Source: Carettochelys insculpta (taxonomy: Eukaryota > Chordata > Testudines > Carettochelyidae). Taken from it: DNA of 64,000 nucleotides. Location of the stretch: positions 15,810,001 through 15,874,000 of the forward strand of contig NC_134161.1 in assembly GCF_033958435.1 (NCBI RefSeq), read 5' to 3'. Under the pieces are notes generated by a model, which did not search any database, was not told where the DNA came from, and was given only the letters and a program-made list of their open reading frames with translations. The translations under genes were made by a program, and so were the position numbers. Shown one piece after another: positions 9,653 through 22,369 of this stretch (within the stretch, counting starts at the first letter, position 1; every line of letters begins with the position of its first letter).

Positions 9653-12600
9653 CATGTCAGTGGCTGTGGTAACAGGACTGAATCAGGGGCACCAACAGGC
9701 ACTGCGGGTCCCGGGGCAAGGTTGGTGGGGGACAGCTCAGCACCCCAGAAGGGGTGGAGCCAAGAGCTGAAGAGGTAGGGCCCAGAGCAGTCAGCTCTCA
9801 GCACTGCCTGCACGCTGCTCCCCTCACCCTCACTGCTCTGCGTAGCTACAGCAGTGCTGCCCTGGCACTTCAAAGCGGCCCAGGGCTCCAGCTGCTCCTG
9901 ACCCTTTGAGAAGCCAGGCCTGGGGCAACCGCCCCCCATAGCATTACCCCCAGCCCCGTCAGTAGGCCTGAACGGCCTACGTACACAGAGGGACCAAACC
10001 CACGGCTAAGTCTCGTTCGCTCCCTCTCCATCCCTGCCAGATCTGCTTCGTTCTCACCTGACCTTCCTTCGCTTCTTGACAGCCCAAACTGGAGCCGTCA
10101 GTTACAGTTGCCCAGAGTCAGATAGTTGCCGATGGCCTGAAGTTTAGAGACCCAGTCCGAGGGCACCTCATTCGCAAACAAAACCGAACCTGGCCAGGCA
10201 CAAAGCTTCATGCTACAAACACAGGACTCCTTCAGAAGGCTCTCGCAGGACTTAAGACAGGTTGGGGTAACTCTTTTTACTGCTTCACCCAGCAGAGATC
10301 AGCTCAGGACTTGACTGAGCCGGTATCTGGCAGCCCCAGAAATGTTCTGGGGTTGAGTTTCTTGTTCTTTTTGTTTGCAGGGGTAATATTCCAAGTAAGA
10401 ACTCGTTGGGTTGCTACCCACACGTGTGCCATCTATCTTTGGGAACACTGGACCTTTTTTCTTATTTTTTCCTAAATCTGTGTTGCAGTAATAACTGGCT
10501 TTTCAATTCAACGGAAATGTTCATAAAACAAGAACAAACACCTACCCCCCACCCAAAAATCAGGTGGCTTCAGTCTAGTTTTGTGATTAAAACAATAAAG
10601 GGAAGAAATCTTTTGAGAAGGATAAAAAATGTAGTTTTTATTCACATTTTTGGGGAGCGGCGGAGGGGGGTGGTATCAGTACCAAACCAGCTCTTCTCCC
10701 TCTCTCTCTCTCTCTCTCTCTCTCCAGCCAGATGTATAGGTGAAAGGAGATTTCCATGGCAGGTTCTGCGTTGCTCTGGTGCTGGCCCTTTTCCGACAGG
10801 CAGGCAGGAAAGAATTCTCTTTCCAGCAGCATCTCTGTGAGCCGTTTCTTTGGGCTCTGCAGCCTTTCCTTGCTCCCTCTAGTGATGCGAGTGAGACATC
10901 ACTCTTATTTACCCACCTACACGCGCGCACACACTCAGGCTCCGACACAGAAAAACTGCAAAGAGGGCTAAGAAAGAGATGCATGATGTAAACTGCCAGC
11001 GCTATTTTTTCTGCTTGCTCCTCGTTCTTTGTGATTTATTTTTTAGCATCTTTCCCCCAGGCTGTTCTGTTTGCTCATGTCTGTTTCTTCTCCCATCGAC
11101 AGCAGCTGAATGGCTTTCCGAGGGCATCAGCAGCTGCCCTGCGCATCTCAGGCTGTGTCCAACCTCAACCCGTTCCTTTGGGGGAAGTTGCAGCAGTCTG
11201 TGGAGCATCCAGCTGCAATGTCTCTTCATGCAGAGGAGACTCAGATGTTTCTGGCAATGGGAATGCCCTGTGATGACAGGGGGCTGGGTTAGATCCAGTA
11301 CTGCAGCCCTTATTCAGCAAAAATGCTTTGACTGACAAGCCCATGGTCTGCACTACTTATCAACAAGAGACCCAAGTGACAATCCAACTTTTTTACCTGT
11401 TATTACTATGTAGGCTGCAAGGATCATGCGGCTCTTGTGCAGTTCCACAGGAATCCCAGGGACTTTCCATGGAAACATAGAATGCTCCCATACTACTTAT
11501 GTTCTGCAAAATAACCTGTTGTCCTTTCGTACTTCACCATATTGCTAAGTATATAAAACTCAGAGCTGTCCCCATGTAGCCCTTGGCATTAAGAAACAGG
11601 ACAAAGGCAATACAGCTGGTCTAATTCTTTGGCAAGCCCAGGTTTTCATTTACATAAGGTGGCATTGCCAGGGGATTTGGCACAAAGGCCAGGACCGGTT
11701 GCTCCATGGAGAGCTGGGAGCAGAATAATACATTGTTTTATAATCATGCAGATCTTCCAAATGGATGACCTGCAAGGCAGGTGTCACGTGGTGCTCCCCT
11801 GTGCAGCAGTGAGGCTGACACTTGCTTGGGGAGGGCTGGGAGCAGTTTGCAATGCAAAGTCACATAGACCTTGGTGGGGATCACTGTCCCATTAGTGGCA
11901 CCTAGACCACTTACAGAGAGAGGGAAGGAATCTCCTGTGCAGCCTGAGCTGAGAGCCAGCTGGCTTTTACCTCAAACTGAGAAGCTCCAGAGGTCTCGGG
12001 TTTGAGTCCGCCTGGAAGTGGTTGCAGCCACAGAGAGTTAAGTGGTGTCAGCGCTTGCCTGGAAATCACAGCAGCCAATGGGTGGGCTGGCGTTTGCTAC
12101 CATCCCCATTACACATTGGGGCAGGGCGGAGGGGGCTGCTTAAGTTCATCTTCTGAATTCTGAAGAGCTGCACCCAAACGATGGTTCACCAGGAGGGGCT
12201 GCAGATGCAAATCAGCCTGGCGTGTTTGAGCTGCCGCTCACTGGCCTGGGCTGCTACTGGACCCAGGTGCAGCTATCACCTGTGTGCTGCTGCCCTCTGC
12301 TGGCAGGAACAGAGACTACCTAGTGAGGTATCAGGCCTTCCAGGGCTCATTGACCTTTCTCCTCTATCGCGAGCTGTAGGAGCCTGTGCTTGAGAGGGGG
12401 GCACACTTTCCAACATTTCAAGCAACTCAAGCCTACCCCTCGTTCTCTCTGCATCACCAGCTCCTGCAGCTTCTGTCCCACGAGGCTGGCTGGGCTCCAC
12501 TCCGCACTGCCTGATGCGCGGGCAGTCAGATCAAATTTGCATGAGTGGCACAGTAAGCCTATTTGCCCAGGGCCAGGTTGCAGTGCCACAGGCGGGGAGC

Positions 12601-14173
12601 TGAGGCTAACCAGCCCCGTGGGACAGGAGCTGCTTGAAGAAGGACAGAATGTTGTGTGGGTGCAAAGGAGACAGTCCGATGAAAGCCGGGAGAGCGGGAG
12701 CTGTGGAAAAGGGGCTTCCTCTCTGTTTTCTGTGGGCCATTCTGATACGTTGGTGTGATGGGTCTCTTCCTGCTGAGCTAAGGAGGGTTAACTTCAGCAC
12801 ATGCATGGGATCACTTGACCTTACGACACCTCTGTCGTGAGCATCTGCAGAGCATCTGCTGCTTCGTACGGTGTCTGCAGACACAGAGCCAGATCCTGGA
12901 GCAGACCTGCCTAATGAGCAAAATTTCCCCCGTACAGCACCAAACCTGCCATCTGACATGAGCAGAGCCCTGGAAATTGGGAGGGGGGGTGTAACGGCAG
13001 GCCTCTGGTGATACATCCACCCTCCCTGTTGTCCTGGATTCCTCACCTACAATATGAACAAAATATCTTCCACAGAGGTGGGGCGGGGTGGGACTGTCTG
13101 ACTATTGCCATATTCAGACAAAAGGTTCTGTAGAAATGCCACCCATTGTTAGCCACAGCCAGGAAATCACTGCGAACTCTCTCAGTTTTACTGTGCGCCT
13201 TGCAGAACTTTGCACTGTTCATAAAGCTCTTGGCCCTGACATCATTTGGACACTGATGCCACACTAGAATCTCAGATTTTGCTGCAGAGAAAAGGAAGCA
13301 TCTGTTTGTTGCCGTTCCGGAGACATGCTGGGAGCCAGGAACCTGAAAGGCACAAAAACCACTGATGTCCAACAGAATCCCAAGTGCCACGTTTTTACAT
13401 TCTCATCCCTTCAGGTGTTCTAATGCTTGCGTTTTGAATGCTGGGGCTGCGAGTTTCAAACCCGAGCCTCAAAATCGATGGAGATCAGCTCTGCCGGGTG
13501 GAGTCCAAAGGGCACTGTCTCCTGTTGGCACTGATGGCAGACACGCTGATCCTGTCTCTGGCAGGTCCCTGTTTGTGCTCCACTTTCCCAATTTTGCACT
13601 GTTTGGAAGATTTCAGAATTCAGCTCAAGGACTTCGGTTTCTTTAGGCCACCCGTAACCATAACCTCTGGATGCTGGAGTTGTGATTTCCAGGAATGGCT
13701 CTACATGTGCACCCCACCCTCCTCCTTTAATGCTCTTGTCTAGCCTCCCATTATGCTAATGGCAGTAACAGCTATTAGCCTCAAAGCAAAGTCAGACCTG
13801 TTCAATTGCTAGGCAGTGAATAGAATGTGCCAACCCCATGCTGTGCATATGTGTGCATCACAGAAAAGAAGGTACAGTAGCTAATTAATTCTTTGTTCCA
13901 TTAACGTTGTCATTAACCCTGAGCTTATTGTTGAATTCACCCCAATGGGTCATGTTTACACTTGATCCAAGCAGAAAACAAGTGGCTGCTTCCTTCCAAG
14001 CTAGACAGCATCTTCCAAGCGAGAGGAGGAGGAGACAGTGTAGCCGGCGGTTTAAAATCTCAGCTCCTCTAAGGTAATTTGACCTCAGACAAACATGGTC
14101 CAAAAATGCACCAGGAGGTACATAGAGAAGATTAGATAGGTTCATGTGGGAGAATGTTCTTTGCAGAGACTGT
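9653..14173. other. Intronic, mostly unannotated
   Basis: Contains the CT microsatellite. 9690-9960 is GC-rich with 'gtcccggggcaaggttggtg', possibly a degenerate repeat. The long open frame at 10406-10840 crosses the CT run and has no recognisable domain. No exon signal was found. Confidence 0.5.
10698..10725. repeat. (CT)n microsatellite
   Basis: About 14 uninterrupted CT units. Open frames through it are artefacts. Confidence 0.9.
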
Positions 14174-14431
14174 GGGTGGGTCTGCACTAGTCCTTAAAGT
14201 CGATCATAGATGTGCAATTCCAGCGAGGGAATTGCATAGCTGGAATCGATGTATCTATGATTGACTTATCTGGCTGTCCTCACTTTCCCGCTGGCCACCC
14301 TTATTCCTTGTAAGATTGAGGACCCCTGATAGTTCCATTTGATGCATTCTCCACTGGGTGCACGAAACCAAACCCCGGAAGGTCAACCCTGACCAGGTCG
14401 ATCTACCGGGTAGCGTAGATGTACCCTGCCT
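14174..14431 (+). mobile_element. MITE family B, copy 2 (diverged)
   Basis: Begins GGTCTGCACTAGTCCTTAAAGTCGATCATAGATGTG-like in short segments and ends near 'gtagcgtagatgtaccctgcc'. The interior has a near-palindrome 'gatcatagatgtgcaattcc' against 'ggaatcgatgtatctatgat' at 14203-14264. It ends in a 'ggtcaaccctgaccaggtcg' segment. No coding potential. Confidence 0.5.
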
Positions 14432-15354
14432 GACAAAGACTTTCACACACCAAGCAACAAGCAGATCGAGGACAGTGGGAATGTGAAGAGAGTCATGCAG
14501 ATCCAGGGCTCTAGAGTGTCCACATAAACGTGACTTGTCTCAGGGAGACAGAGTTTCCTCATTGACAAGCAAGTGGTGTGCGGCATGGCTACACAAGCAC
14601 ACTGCTGGGGCCACAGCAGAGTGCCCAAACCCTGACCCTCTGCCTAACAATGCATGGGGAGAGCAGGCTGAGCTGGCAGGCTTCATTCCAAGCTAGCGTT
14701 CCTTCAGCTAGCATTGTGTGGGTTTGCGCGCTTCCTCTGAAGCAGCTGGGACTGACCCCCTTGGAGACAGGACCTGGGTCTGTCTCACTGGCAATGGCTA
14801 AGGCGCGGGAGGGAAAGTTCATATGCCCTGCACAAGCAGGGCCAGAGCAATGAATCAGTAAGGTGTTGTGCCACAGGGGAATGTTGTTATTGCACTCTCT
14901 GTTGTGGTAGCACGTGGGAGCCCTGGCGTGGACCAGGACCCATGATGCTGGCACAGTACAGCTACCCCACACGGGGATGGTTCCTGCCACGAGGACCTGA
15001 CAAGCGAAGCACAGCCCTAGTTTACTGACCCATCCTGGTCTGTGTGTTGCTCATAAAGTTTTCAGGAGAGTTTAGCTGAGCAGTTGCCAGTATATGGATT
15101 GTACAGGACTCTGGCCTGGACTGTTTGCTTTCCCCTGCTCCTGGTGTGTGACGAGCACCCCATTCAAAGGTGTCTGTTCCCTCAGTGCACCGGCACTGCG
15201 GTGTGTAAACAAGACTTGGCAGCCCCTTTCCCCAGGCATTTTTTTGGCCAGAGAATCATTTGTGCTAAAGAGCAGAGTTGCACTGGGGCTTGTGGAGTTT
15301 TCATTGTGTAGCCGGAGACCAACTGGGTGGTGCCAGAGGCAGACTAGACTGTTC
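14432..15354. other. Intronic, nothing recognised
   Basis: Ends at the tRNA-derived SINE. Confidence 0.5.
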
Positions 15355-15551
15355 GGGGGAGGGATAGCTCACTGGCTAGAGCATTGGCCTGGTAAACCAA
15401 GGGTGGTGAGCTCAGCCCTGGAGGGGTCTTTCAGGGTTCAGGGGCAGGTTAGACTTAAAACAAAACATCTGAGAGGGTTGGTGCTTGGTCCTGCTGTGAC
15501 GGCAGAGGACTGGACTTTATGACCTCCCAAGGTTTCTTCCGCTCTGAGATA
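15355..15551 (+). mobile_element. tRNA-derived SINE (cryptodire CRY/tortoise Pol III type)
   Basis: Starts 'ggggagggatagctcactgg', with a Pol III A box TAGCTCACTGG and a B-box-like GGTGGTGAGCTC about 40 bp later. A tail follows: 'tggtcctgctgtgacggcag', 'gactggactttatgacctcc'. This is the turtle tRNA-Lys-type SINE as I recall it, and the strongest clue to the host. The right end is near 15551. Confidence 0.75.
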
Positions 15552-16039
15552 TATGCAGTGTTGTCTAGTGGGACCAGAGGCAAGATTCATTGCGCGGTGG
15601 GTCTGGAGGGCAGTGCCTCTGTTTCCCCCTCCACCTCTTGGCTGCTTAGACACTTTGAAGGTCTGGGACCCAAGCTCTATGGGCCAGGAGCTGTCTCTTA
15701 TCAGTGTCTGTACATCACCCAGTACGCCAGGACTCTGATTTCCGTTGAGTTTTCTAGGTGCTGTTGTCATTGTGCTAAAAGTGATTTCCACACATTTAAA
15801 ACACTCTGAATTCATAAGTCTCATGATACGGACCACCCCTCACTGGTGCTCCAGAACCACCCCACCCACCAAGGAATCTTGGCCCTGGGGGCACATCTTC
15901 AGCCCTCTCCATGTCAACAGGGCCTTTGGAGCTGTTTGTTCAACGTCTCACTTCATCTCTTTAGATATAGATGTTTACTCCTTGAAATCCACAGAGGCTG
16001 ATGGATGTGTACATTTCCACTCCAGCAGCCATGCGGCCA
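15552..16039. other. Intronic, nothing recognised
   Basis: Between the SINE and an AT-rich block. Confidence 0.5.
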
Positions 16040-16265
16040 TTTCCCATTAATGAGCATCTGGGATGATTCCATTAATACTTTTTTTCAAAAGAAAAGGCAT
16101 GTTGCACAAATTGATAAATAATGTGATGCAAAAAAAAAAAGCAATCAGAATTAATTAGAGGGAAGTAGTGGCTGTTTTTCTCTCTCCACTTTCAGGAGCT
16201 GGCTTCTCCCCAGGGGACTCTGCTATTCAGAGAAATATTGATAATAATTAAGGCCATCTCTGATT
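16040..16265. other. Candidate conserved non-coding block
   Basis: 'attccattaatacttttttt', 'aaattgataaataatgtgat' and 'cagaattaattagagggaag' give a cluster of TAAT/AATTA sites and a poly-A of 11 (16130-16140). No repeat recognised. Weak. Confidence 0.25.
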
Positions 16266-16515
16266 GCAGCAGCAGCGTATAGCTGACTGGCTATTTAGTG
16301 GCCAAGGCTGTTCAGGGATATCTGTTTTATGCCTTGTCCAAAAGCTGGTCTTCCCGGCAGCCCTGTGTTCAAACACTCTGATGGGTGTCACCACACAGGA
16401 GGGGAGAGCCTGGAGCAGAGGGTTAGCTGCACCTGCGTTGACTAAGGTGATCCCAGACGACAGCAGGAAGCTGGGGGCTGGGGCAGTGAAGGGAATGGAC
16501 CTATAGGAGAAAGGA

Positions 16516-16796
16516 ATCATAGGATACAACACTAGAACTGGAAGGGACCTCGAGGTCATCGAGTCCTGTTCCCCGCCCTCACAGCAGGACCAAGCACCAT
16601 CGAGACCATCCCTGATAGATCTTTAGGTAGCCTGTTCTTAAATATCTCCAGTGATGGAGATTCCACAACCTCCCTAGGCAATTTATTCCAGTGCTCAATC
16701 ACCCCGATGGTTAGGAAATTTTTCCTAATGTCCATCCTAAACCTTCCCTGCTGCAATTTAAGCCCATTGCTTCTTGTCCTAAGTGACTGTAACCAG
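16516..16796 (-). mobile_element. CR1 3' end, antisense
   Basis: Starts with the reversed tail 'gaatcataggatacaacact' and runs through 'ggagattccacaacctccct' and 'gcttcttgtcct', the well-known antisense reading of the CR1 3' region. About 280 bp. The - strand open frame at 16801-16556 is part of it. Confidence 0.85.
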
Positions 16797-17756
16797 AACA
16801 CAGATGCTTAGAGCACTCAGCCACCCTGACCCTGAATAGTTCCTCAGGTAGGAGGGATTACGTCTGGTTGAAACTGGGCAAAAGATTGTTTGTGTTTGCC
16901 TGAGAACTTTGTTAATTTAATACGAAGCCAGCCCCCAAAGGCGGCCTGTGACTGAAAGGGGGTCTGCAGAGTTTGGTGAAGATGCGCCCTGGGCCACTAG
17001 CAGGTGCTTGGGTGGCAGCCAGCCCTGTTGCGTGTGGGCTAGTAATTCAGTCCTGATCTGGCAAATATTTGTACGTGTAAATGACTGCATGCATGCCTGT
17101 AATGCCACTGGCTACTCACATGTGGGAGAGTTTGCAGGGCTGGGGTCTGCACAGGAAAACTTCTCACTCTAGTCAGTTAATTTATGATGTTGCAGAAGCA
17201 TGTCCCACAGGGGTACACTGTGCATTGCTTCAGATGGGTCTTAAAATGTGCCTCTCCAGTGCACCTTCTTACTTCTCCCTGGCTCTACAGACACCAGGGT
17301 GGCCCTTGGCTGCTTTCACAAGTTGCCATGCCCCTTTCAGGCAGCGGCATATTGTTCCCCAGGGTAATAGTTCACACTGAGGTATGCCCAACCCAGCCTT
17401 CAAGCTACCCAGAGCAGCAGTAGTCATGATGTCTGTCTGCACAGTTGCCACCTGTGCACCAAAAGGGGATAACACTGAGCAAGACCTACAGGCTCTAAGG
17501 ACCTATTCAGGATGTGTGCTGGCAGCATGTGGGGATACACCTGACTGAATGTCACTGCAGCTAGATGAGTGCTAGCATGAGAATCAGCTCAATGTAACTG
17601 CAGCCTGGGGGCAGAGGTGAGGCTAACCTCTGGAGTAAAGGACAAGGCCCCACAGGGCTGGGCTTTTTAAATTCCTAAAGTCCACAAAGGCCATGCTTCC
17701 TGCACCATGCAAGCGTGTCTTTGCCGGAGCTTGATGCTATTCAGTGGCTGGCCGTG
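16797..17756. other. Intronic, nothing recognised
   Basis: Follows an antisense CR1 tail and precedes the TG-rich tract. Confidence 0.5.
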
Positions 17757-17905
17757 ACTGTGTGTTTCTGAGTGCATATGGGTTTGGAGGTGTGTGTGCG
17801 TCTTTGTATGCAGGAGCACATACTTGTGCGTGTGCACAGTTGTGCCCCAGGCTTGTGTATTTGTGCATATGTATGTCTGTGGATGCATGCGAGTGCTCGT
17901 GTAAA
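17757..17905. repeat. TG-rich low-complexity stretch
   Basis: Alternating purine-pyrimidine tract with many tgtg, gcatatg and tgtgcgtgtg units, an old degenerate (TG)n. It could adopt Z-DNA. Confidence 0.6.
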
Positions 17906-17979
17906 CATAAACACCCACCTTACAGCTGAAGCAGTGTATTCCTGCTCAGTCAGCCACGAGTCCCACAGTCACCCTGTGA

Positions 17980-18440
17980 TGAGCCTTGTTTTAATTTTTG
18001 TTTTTAATTTTCTCAGGCTCTTAGTAGTTAATCCTGTTCCCTTCGCTGCCCTCCCTCTCACAACAGCTTCTATTTTTATCTCTGAGTTAATCACAAAAGG
18101 CTCATGTGCCCACCCTCTCCGCGATTAAAAATTAGGAGACCAAATTCTATAGTGATGTCTTATAATAACCAAATCTTGGGAGCGCAGTAGATGAATAATG
18201 GATCACGGCTCTGTCTTAAAGGCTTCTCGCTCTCTTTTTTGCGCTGGAGTTTGAATGGCAAAGTAATGAGTCCATCCTCATTTCATAAAAGTTACAGATG
18301 TTGAGAGCCACGGCTGATTTCTATTCATCAGGTCCACCCCTCCCCAGCCAGATCTCCTGGTTAATGAGCCCGGAGCCAATCAATAATTCACGGCTACATG
18401 AATAACCAGGGGAGGATAACTACTTATTTGGGAAGATGTA
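17980..18440. other. Candidate conserved non-coding block
   Basis: Contains 'tatttttatctctgagttaa', 'gcgattaaaaattaggagac', 'gagtttgaatggcaaagtaa' and 'ggagccaatcaataattcac'. It has homeodomain-like cores, no transposon signature and no open frame. It looks like a developmental enhancer, by texture only. Confidence 0.35.
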
Positions 18441-18756
18441 ATCAGGAACCATTGTCTTTCCTGGTCTCTTTCTTTCACTGTGCTGCATACCTCTTTATCA
18501 GCTCTCTCTGACTCAGGGCTAATCCAATAGACTGAAGCAGGAGCAGAACAATAGGTAAGAACAATAGAAAACAAGGCACTTACAGGATAGTATGTGGGAG
18601 AAAAGCAATTCCCTGCTTAGCTGAGTGTGTTTTTTCCCCCAATGACCTAGGTCCTTGCTGCAGTCCATGCAGAGAAAGGGTGGACCAAAAGGAAAGAATA
18701 TTATTAGAACAATGGCTACTAAAAAGTTTCCAATTTACTTTCAATTTCCCAGGATT
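18441..18756. other. Intronic, nothing recognised
   Basis: Short gap before a CR1 tail. Confidence 0.45.
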
Positions 18757-18862
18757 GGCTGTGTACAGATATCAGTCCTGATCCTGCTTTAGGCAGGGGG
18801 CTGGACTCAATGACCTGCTGAGGTCCGTTCCAGCTCCAAGATTCTGTGATTCTATAATCAAT
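18757..18862 (+). mobile_element. CR1 3' tail
   Basis: About 105 bp ending 'gatcctgctttaggcagggg', 'ctggactcaatgacctgctg' and 'agattctgtgattctata', the diagnostic CR1 terminus with its ATTCTRTGATTCTRTA end. Copy 2 of the palindromic element lies 21 bp downstream. Confidence 0.75.
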
Positions 18863-18883
18863 GGGGAATTTTAAGTGTCTGTA

Positions 18884-19563
18884 GCCGTGTCTACACGTGC
18901 ATGCTACTTCGAAGTAGCGGCACTAACTTCGAAATAGCGCTCGTCACGGCTACACATGTTGGGCGCTATTTCGATGTTAACATCGACGTTAAGCGGCGAG
19001 ACGTCGAAGCCGCTAACCCCATGAGGGGATAGGAATAGCACCCTACTTCGACGTTGAACGTCGAAGTAGGGACCGTGTAGTCGTTGTGCATCCCGCAACA
19101 TCGAAATTGCGGGGTCCTCCATGGCGGCCATCAGCTGAGGGGTTGAGAGACGCTCTCTCTCCAGCCCCTGCGGGGCTCTATGGTCACCGTGGGCAGCAGC
19201 CCTTAGCCCAGGGCTTCTGGCTGCTGCTGCTGCAGCTGGGGATCCATGCTGCATGCACAGGGTCTGCAACCAGTTGTCGGCTCTGTGGATCTTGTGTTGT
19301 TCAGTGCAACTGTGTCTGGGAGGGGCCCTTTAAGGGAGCGGCTGGCTGTTGAGTCCGCCCTGTGACCCTGTCTGCAGCTGTGCCTGGCACCCTTATTTCG
19401 ATGTGTGCTACTGTGGCGTGTAGACGTTCCCTCGCAGCGCCTATTTCGATGTGGTGCTGCGCAACATCGATGTTGAACGTCGACGTTGCCGGCCCTGGAG
19501 GATGTGTAGACGTTATTCATCGAAATAGCCTATTTCGATGTAGCGTGCACGTGTAGACGTAGC
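18884..19563 (-). mobile_element. Palindrome-rich inverted-repeat element, copy 2
   Basis: A 680-bp copy with ends GCCGTGTCTACACGTG and GCTACGTCTACACGTG (reverse strand), flanked by ctgta and ctgca. It lies 25 bp after a CR1 3' end. The - strand frames are 19520-19203 (105 aa) and 19269-18904 (121 aa), with the same 251-nt offset between starts as in the other copies. It lacks about 29 bp next to the right end that copies 1, 3 and 4 keep (a TCGCCACATCGAAATAGG-like stem). Confidence 0.8.
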
Positions 19564-21509
19564 CTGCATGTGACAGGTCCTCCATCTTGCCCTGCAGGTT
19601 TTCTGTGTGGGGAAGAAGAGTTTTCTTCTGCTTGAGAGCAGACTAGGGAGAACCTCCCTGCTTAAAAACGCCTGCGCTATCACTTTCCCAGCCCAGATTT
19701 TTTCAGAATAATGGGAGCCACAGAAAAGCTCTTCAGACATGAAGCTAGATAGTGGGCAGCCCATGACCTGTACAGGGGAGGAGTTCCACAGAACTCCTAT
19801 GGCTAACCCTTCAGGTGCCCAAACTCCCTTGGCACCCACCTTTCCACTGCAAACATTCCCTCACTGCTTGTGTTCAGCCATCCACCCTTCTGCCTGCTGT
19901 AGCTCCAGCTTAGATGCCTGTCTGCCAGCTAAGCCCCAGCTGGGGAAGACTGGCCTTTGGCCACCTGTGTTTCAGAGGACGCCCAGCCCAATGGGCAGCC
20001 TCCAAGCACACCTGGTGGATCAGCTCCCATTGGACATCTGGCTGGAGGAGGAGGGGGCAGTGCCTTCCTCTCATGACACCCAGCCAAGTGGCTAGAGCAC
20101 TCGCCTGGGCTGTGGGTGGCCCAGGGTCTCCCACCTCTCAGGCAGAGGCGCTGAGCACTGGGCTGTGGGACGGAGTGGGGTTCCCTCAGTTGCTCCTGCA
20201 GAAGCTGTTCCACTGTGGATAAATACAGGGGTGGCTGGAGCCGCGGAGTGGGCCCAGGCTTCCCACCTCCCGAGGGGGGAACAAGTGGTCCACAGGGTCG
20301 CTCTAGCCCATTCTCGCTCTCATGGCCCAGTGATTGTCATTGGATCGGAGAGCAGGTTGGGCCGACCCCGACGCTGCTCTCTCCCTCACTCCCCCTGGCC
20401 CAGTGAGCGGAGAGGGAATTATTCCTGCAGTTCCCTGTCTCTCAGGTCAGGCACTGTGACACCCAGCGTAACTTTGCCCAAGTCCCTGTATGGCTCCTGC
20501 CCCGTCCAGCTGTCTCTAACTGCTCCCATCGCTGGGGTCTGTCTGAGGACCAGCTGCGTGCCATTCAGAGTAGGAACAGCCCCATCTCCAGTTAGTGCCA
20601 GTGTTGTCTGGAGAGGCAGAACCGTGTTCACCATGAGCTGGGCTGAGTTCCGCGACGCTGGTGTCACTGCAGCCAGCGGGTAAGAAGAGCCTCTGGCTGC
20701 CCTCAGCCTGCCTCTGCCCAGCTTCCGTCACTCCGTGTCTCTGCCCGGGAAGGGTTCCCAGCTCCAGAAAAGGCTGAATCCCAGCTGGGTGTGAGACAGA
20801 GCTAGCTGGGGTCTCTAATGAGAGGTGTCCCTTGTAGCAGCCTGTCAGGCTGTGACAGCTTGAGTGATGGCGGTTTCAAAGGAAGGCTGAGCTCTGCAGT
20901 GTCTCCTCCGCACCCGCAGCCATATCTTTCCTTGGAGGGAGATGCTCGAAAACACCTTTAAACGACTGCAGAATGGGGGCATCTCCTTCCAGCTGCGAGG
21001 GACCTGGCAACCCTACGTCACGAGAGGAGAAGAGGCTGCAGTAGCTTCTCCACATTGAAGCTACAGAGAAACTATGAATACAACATCTCTGCCTTTCCAC
21101 GTGATTGGTAGCTGCTCATGGCTGCCTGCATCCAGTTCCCCTCCTCAAATTCATTGCAGCATGATGCAAATGTTTTGACTAGTCCAGCTATGCTGTAAGA
21201 GCTCCAGCTGCTTACACAATAATCCTTCTCTCCTAGCAACTCTCTGCACAGAGGGGAAAGCTGTTAGGTGGACTCAGGTCCCACCTCACCCCTGACACAA
21301 ATGGGTGTGCCCCTCATTGACATCTGTGGGAATTACACCCGCTCATGCCACTGCCAGATTGGGACCATAATGTCTAGCAGTTTGCACAGAGGTTATCTAG
21401 GAAGTTTCTAGCTGAGGAGGAGTCAATATAAATGGCTTTATGTGCCCCCCCAGCGGCCCCCACCTCAATGCAGAATGTTAATTTCCAGAGCAGACGGATG
21501 ACCCAAGAG
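19564..21509. other. Intronic, GC-rich, unannotated
   Basis: 20085-20260 has phrases like 'agtggctagagcactcgcct' that could be a degenerate tRNA-derived SINE, unconfirmed. The open frame at 20165-20683 (172 aa) shows no domain or splice context and is probably chance in GC-rich DNA. Confidence 0.45.
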
Positions 21510-21650
21510 TTAAAGCAGCGGCTTAGATCTTGGGACCCTGTTCTTGCTGTGTGGCAAACTTCCTGTGTGATATTAATCAAGTCACTTATGTGCCTAGTTT
21601 CTCTTCTGTAAAGTAGAATAAACAGCATTTCCGTGTCTCACACGTCAGGA
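21510..21650 (+). mobile_element. MIR-type SINE relic
   Basis: 'ttcctgtgtgatattaatca' with 'agtcacttatgtgcctagtt' and 'tctcttctgtaaagtagaat' corresponds to the MIR core in sense orientation. Confidence 0.5.
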
Positions 21651-22369
21651 GAAGAGAAATACCTTGAAGACTGCAAGATATTAGGTTAATGGAGGCCAAC
21701 CACGTGCTGCAGATAAAACACCCTCTTCTGCTGGAAGCAGTTTATATCCCACCCTCTGCTCTATCCCAGCCCTCCTGGTCATTGGGTTTTTTGAAATCAG
21801 AGTGCCAAGGTGAATTTTCCTGATCTCCCTCCGTCCCACTAATGGACTGACCCAAAACACCAGTTCTGACCACTCACCATGTGTTTCACTGTGCTCACAT
21901 TCCACTCCATATCAGACCCATGGATCCGTGGTGTCGAGAGAAGTATAAATACTCAGAAAGGTGAGGAGTGAAGCTAGCACTGTGGGCACAGTCTCAGGCA
22001 GCTGGTATAAACCCCTGATCCTCAACGGGTTCTTTGTTGACTTTGCCAGGGTAACATTGATTCATATCCTATCAGCTGAGGCTTTTGTCCCTCGTCACAC
22101 CAAACCAGACCAAAGTGGGTCAGATGAGGTTCTGGTGTGTCTCCACTGACTCCAGTGACTTTGCAGCCAGGGATGAATTTGGCCCATAGTTTGATTATAA
22201 GAAGTCACTTCTCCTTGTCAGAGCATAAAACAGACTGAAATTGTGTCTGCTGGCTGCTCTTGCCTGGTCTATTAGAGCGAGCGCCTCGCATTGCTTCTCT
22301 CATCTCACTGGGTATGGAGTGCTCTAGACTGCATGACAATTCTCTCCCTGGGGCCCTCACAAAATGAGC
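21651..22369. other. Intronic, nothing recognised
   Basis: No named repeat or exon. Confidence 0.5.

Noticed and set aside
15355..15430. Functional tRNA gene
   Set aside because: A-box and B-box-like sequences are present, but they are followed by a SINE body and the cloverleaf is degenerate.
17757..17905. Coding frame in the TG-rich stretch
   Set aside because: Low-complexity dinucleotide composition produces the open frames (Cys/Val-rich one way, His/Thr-rich the other).
20165..20683. 172-aa open frame on the + strand
   Set aside because: GC-rich region, no domain, overlapping frames on the other strand. Not supported as a gene.
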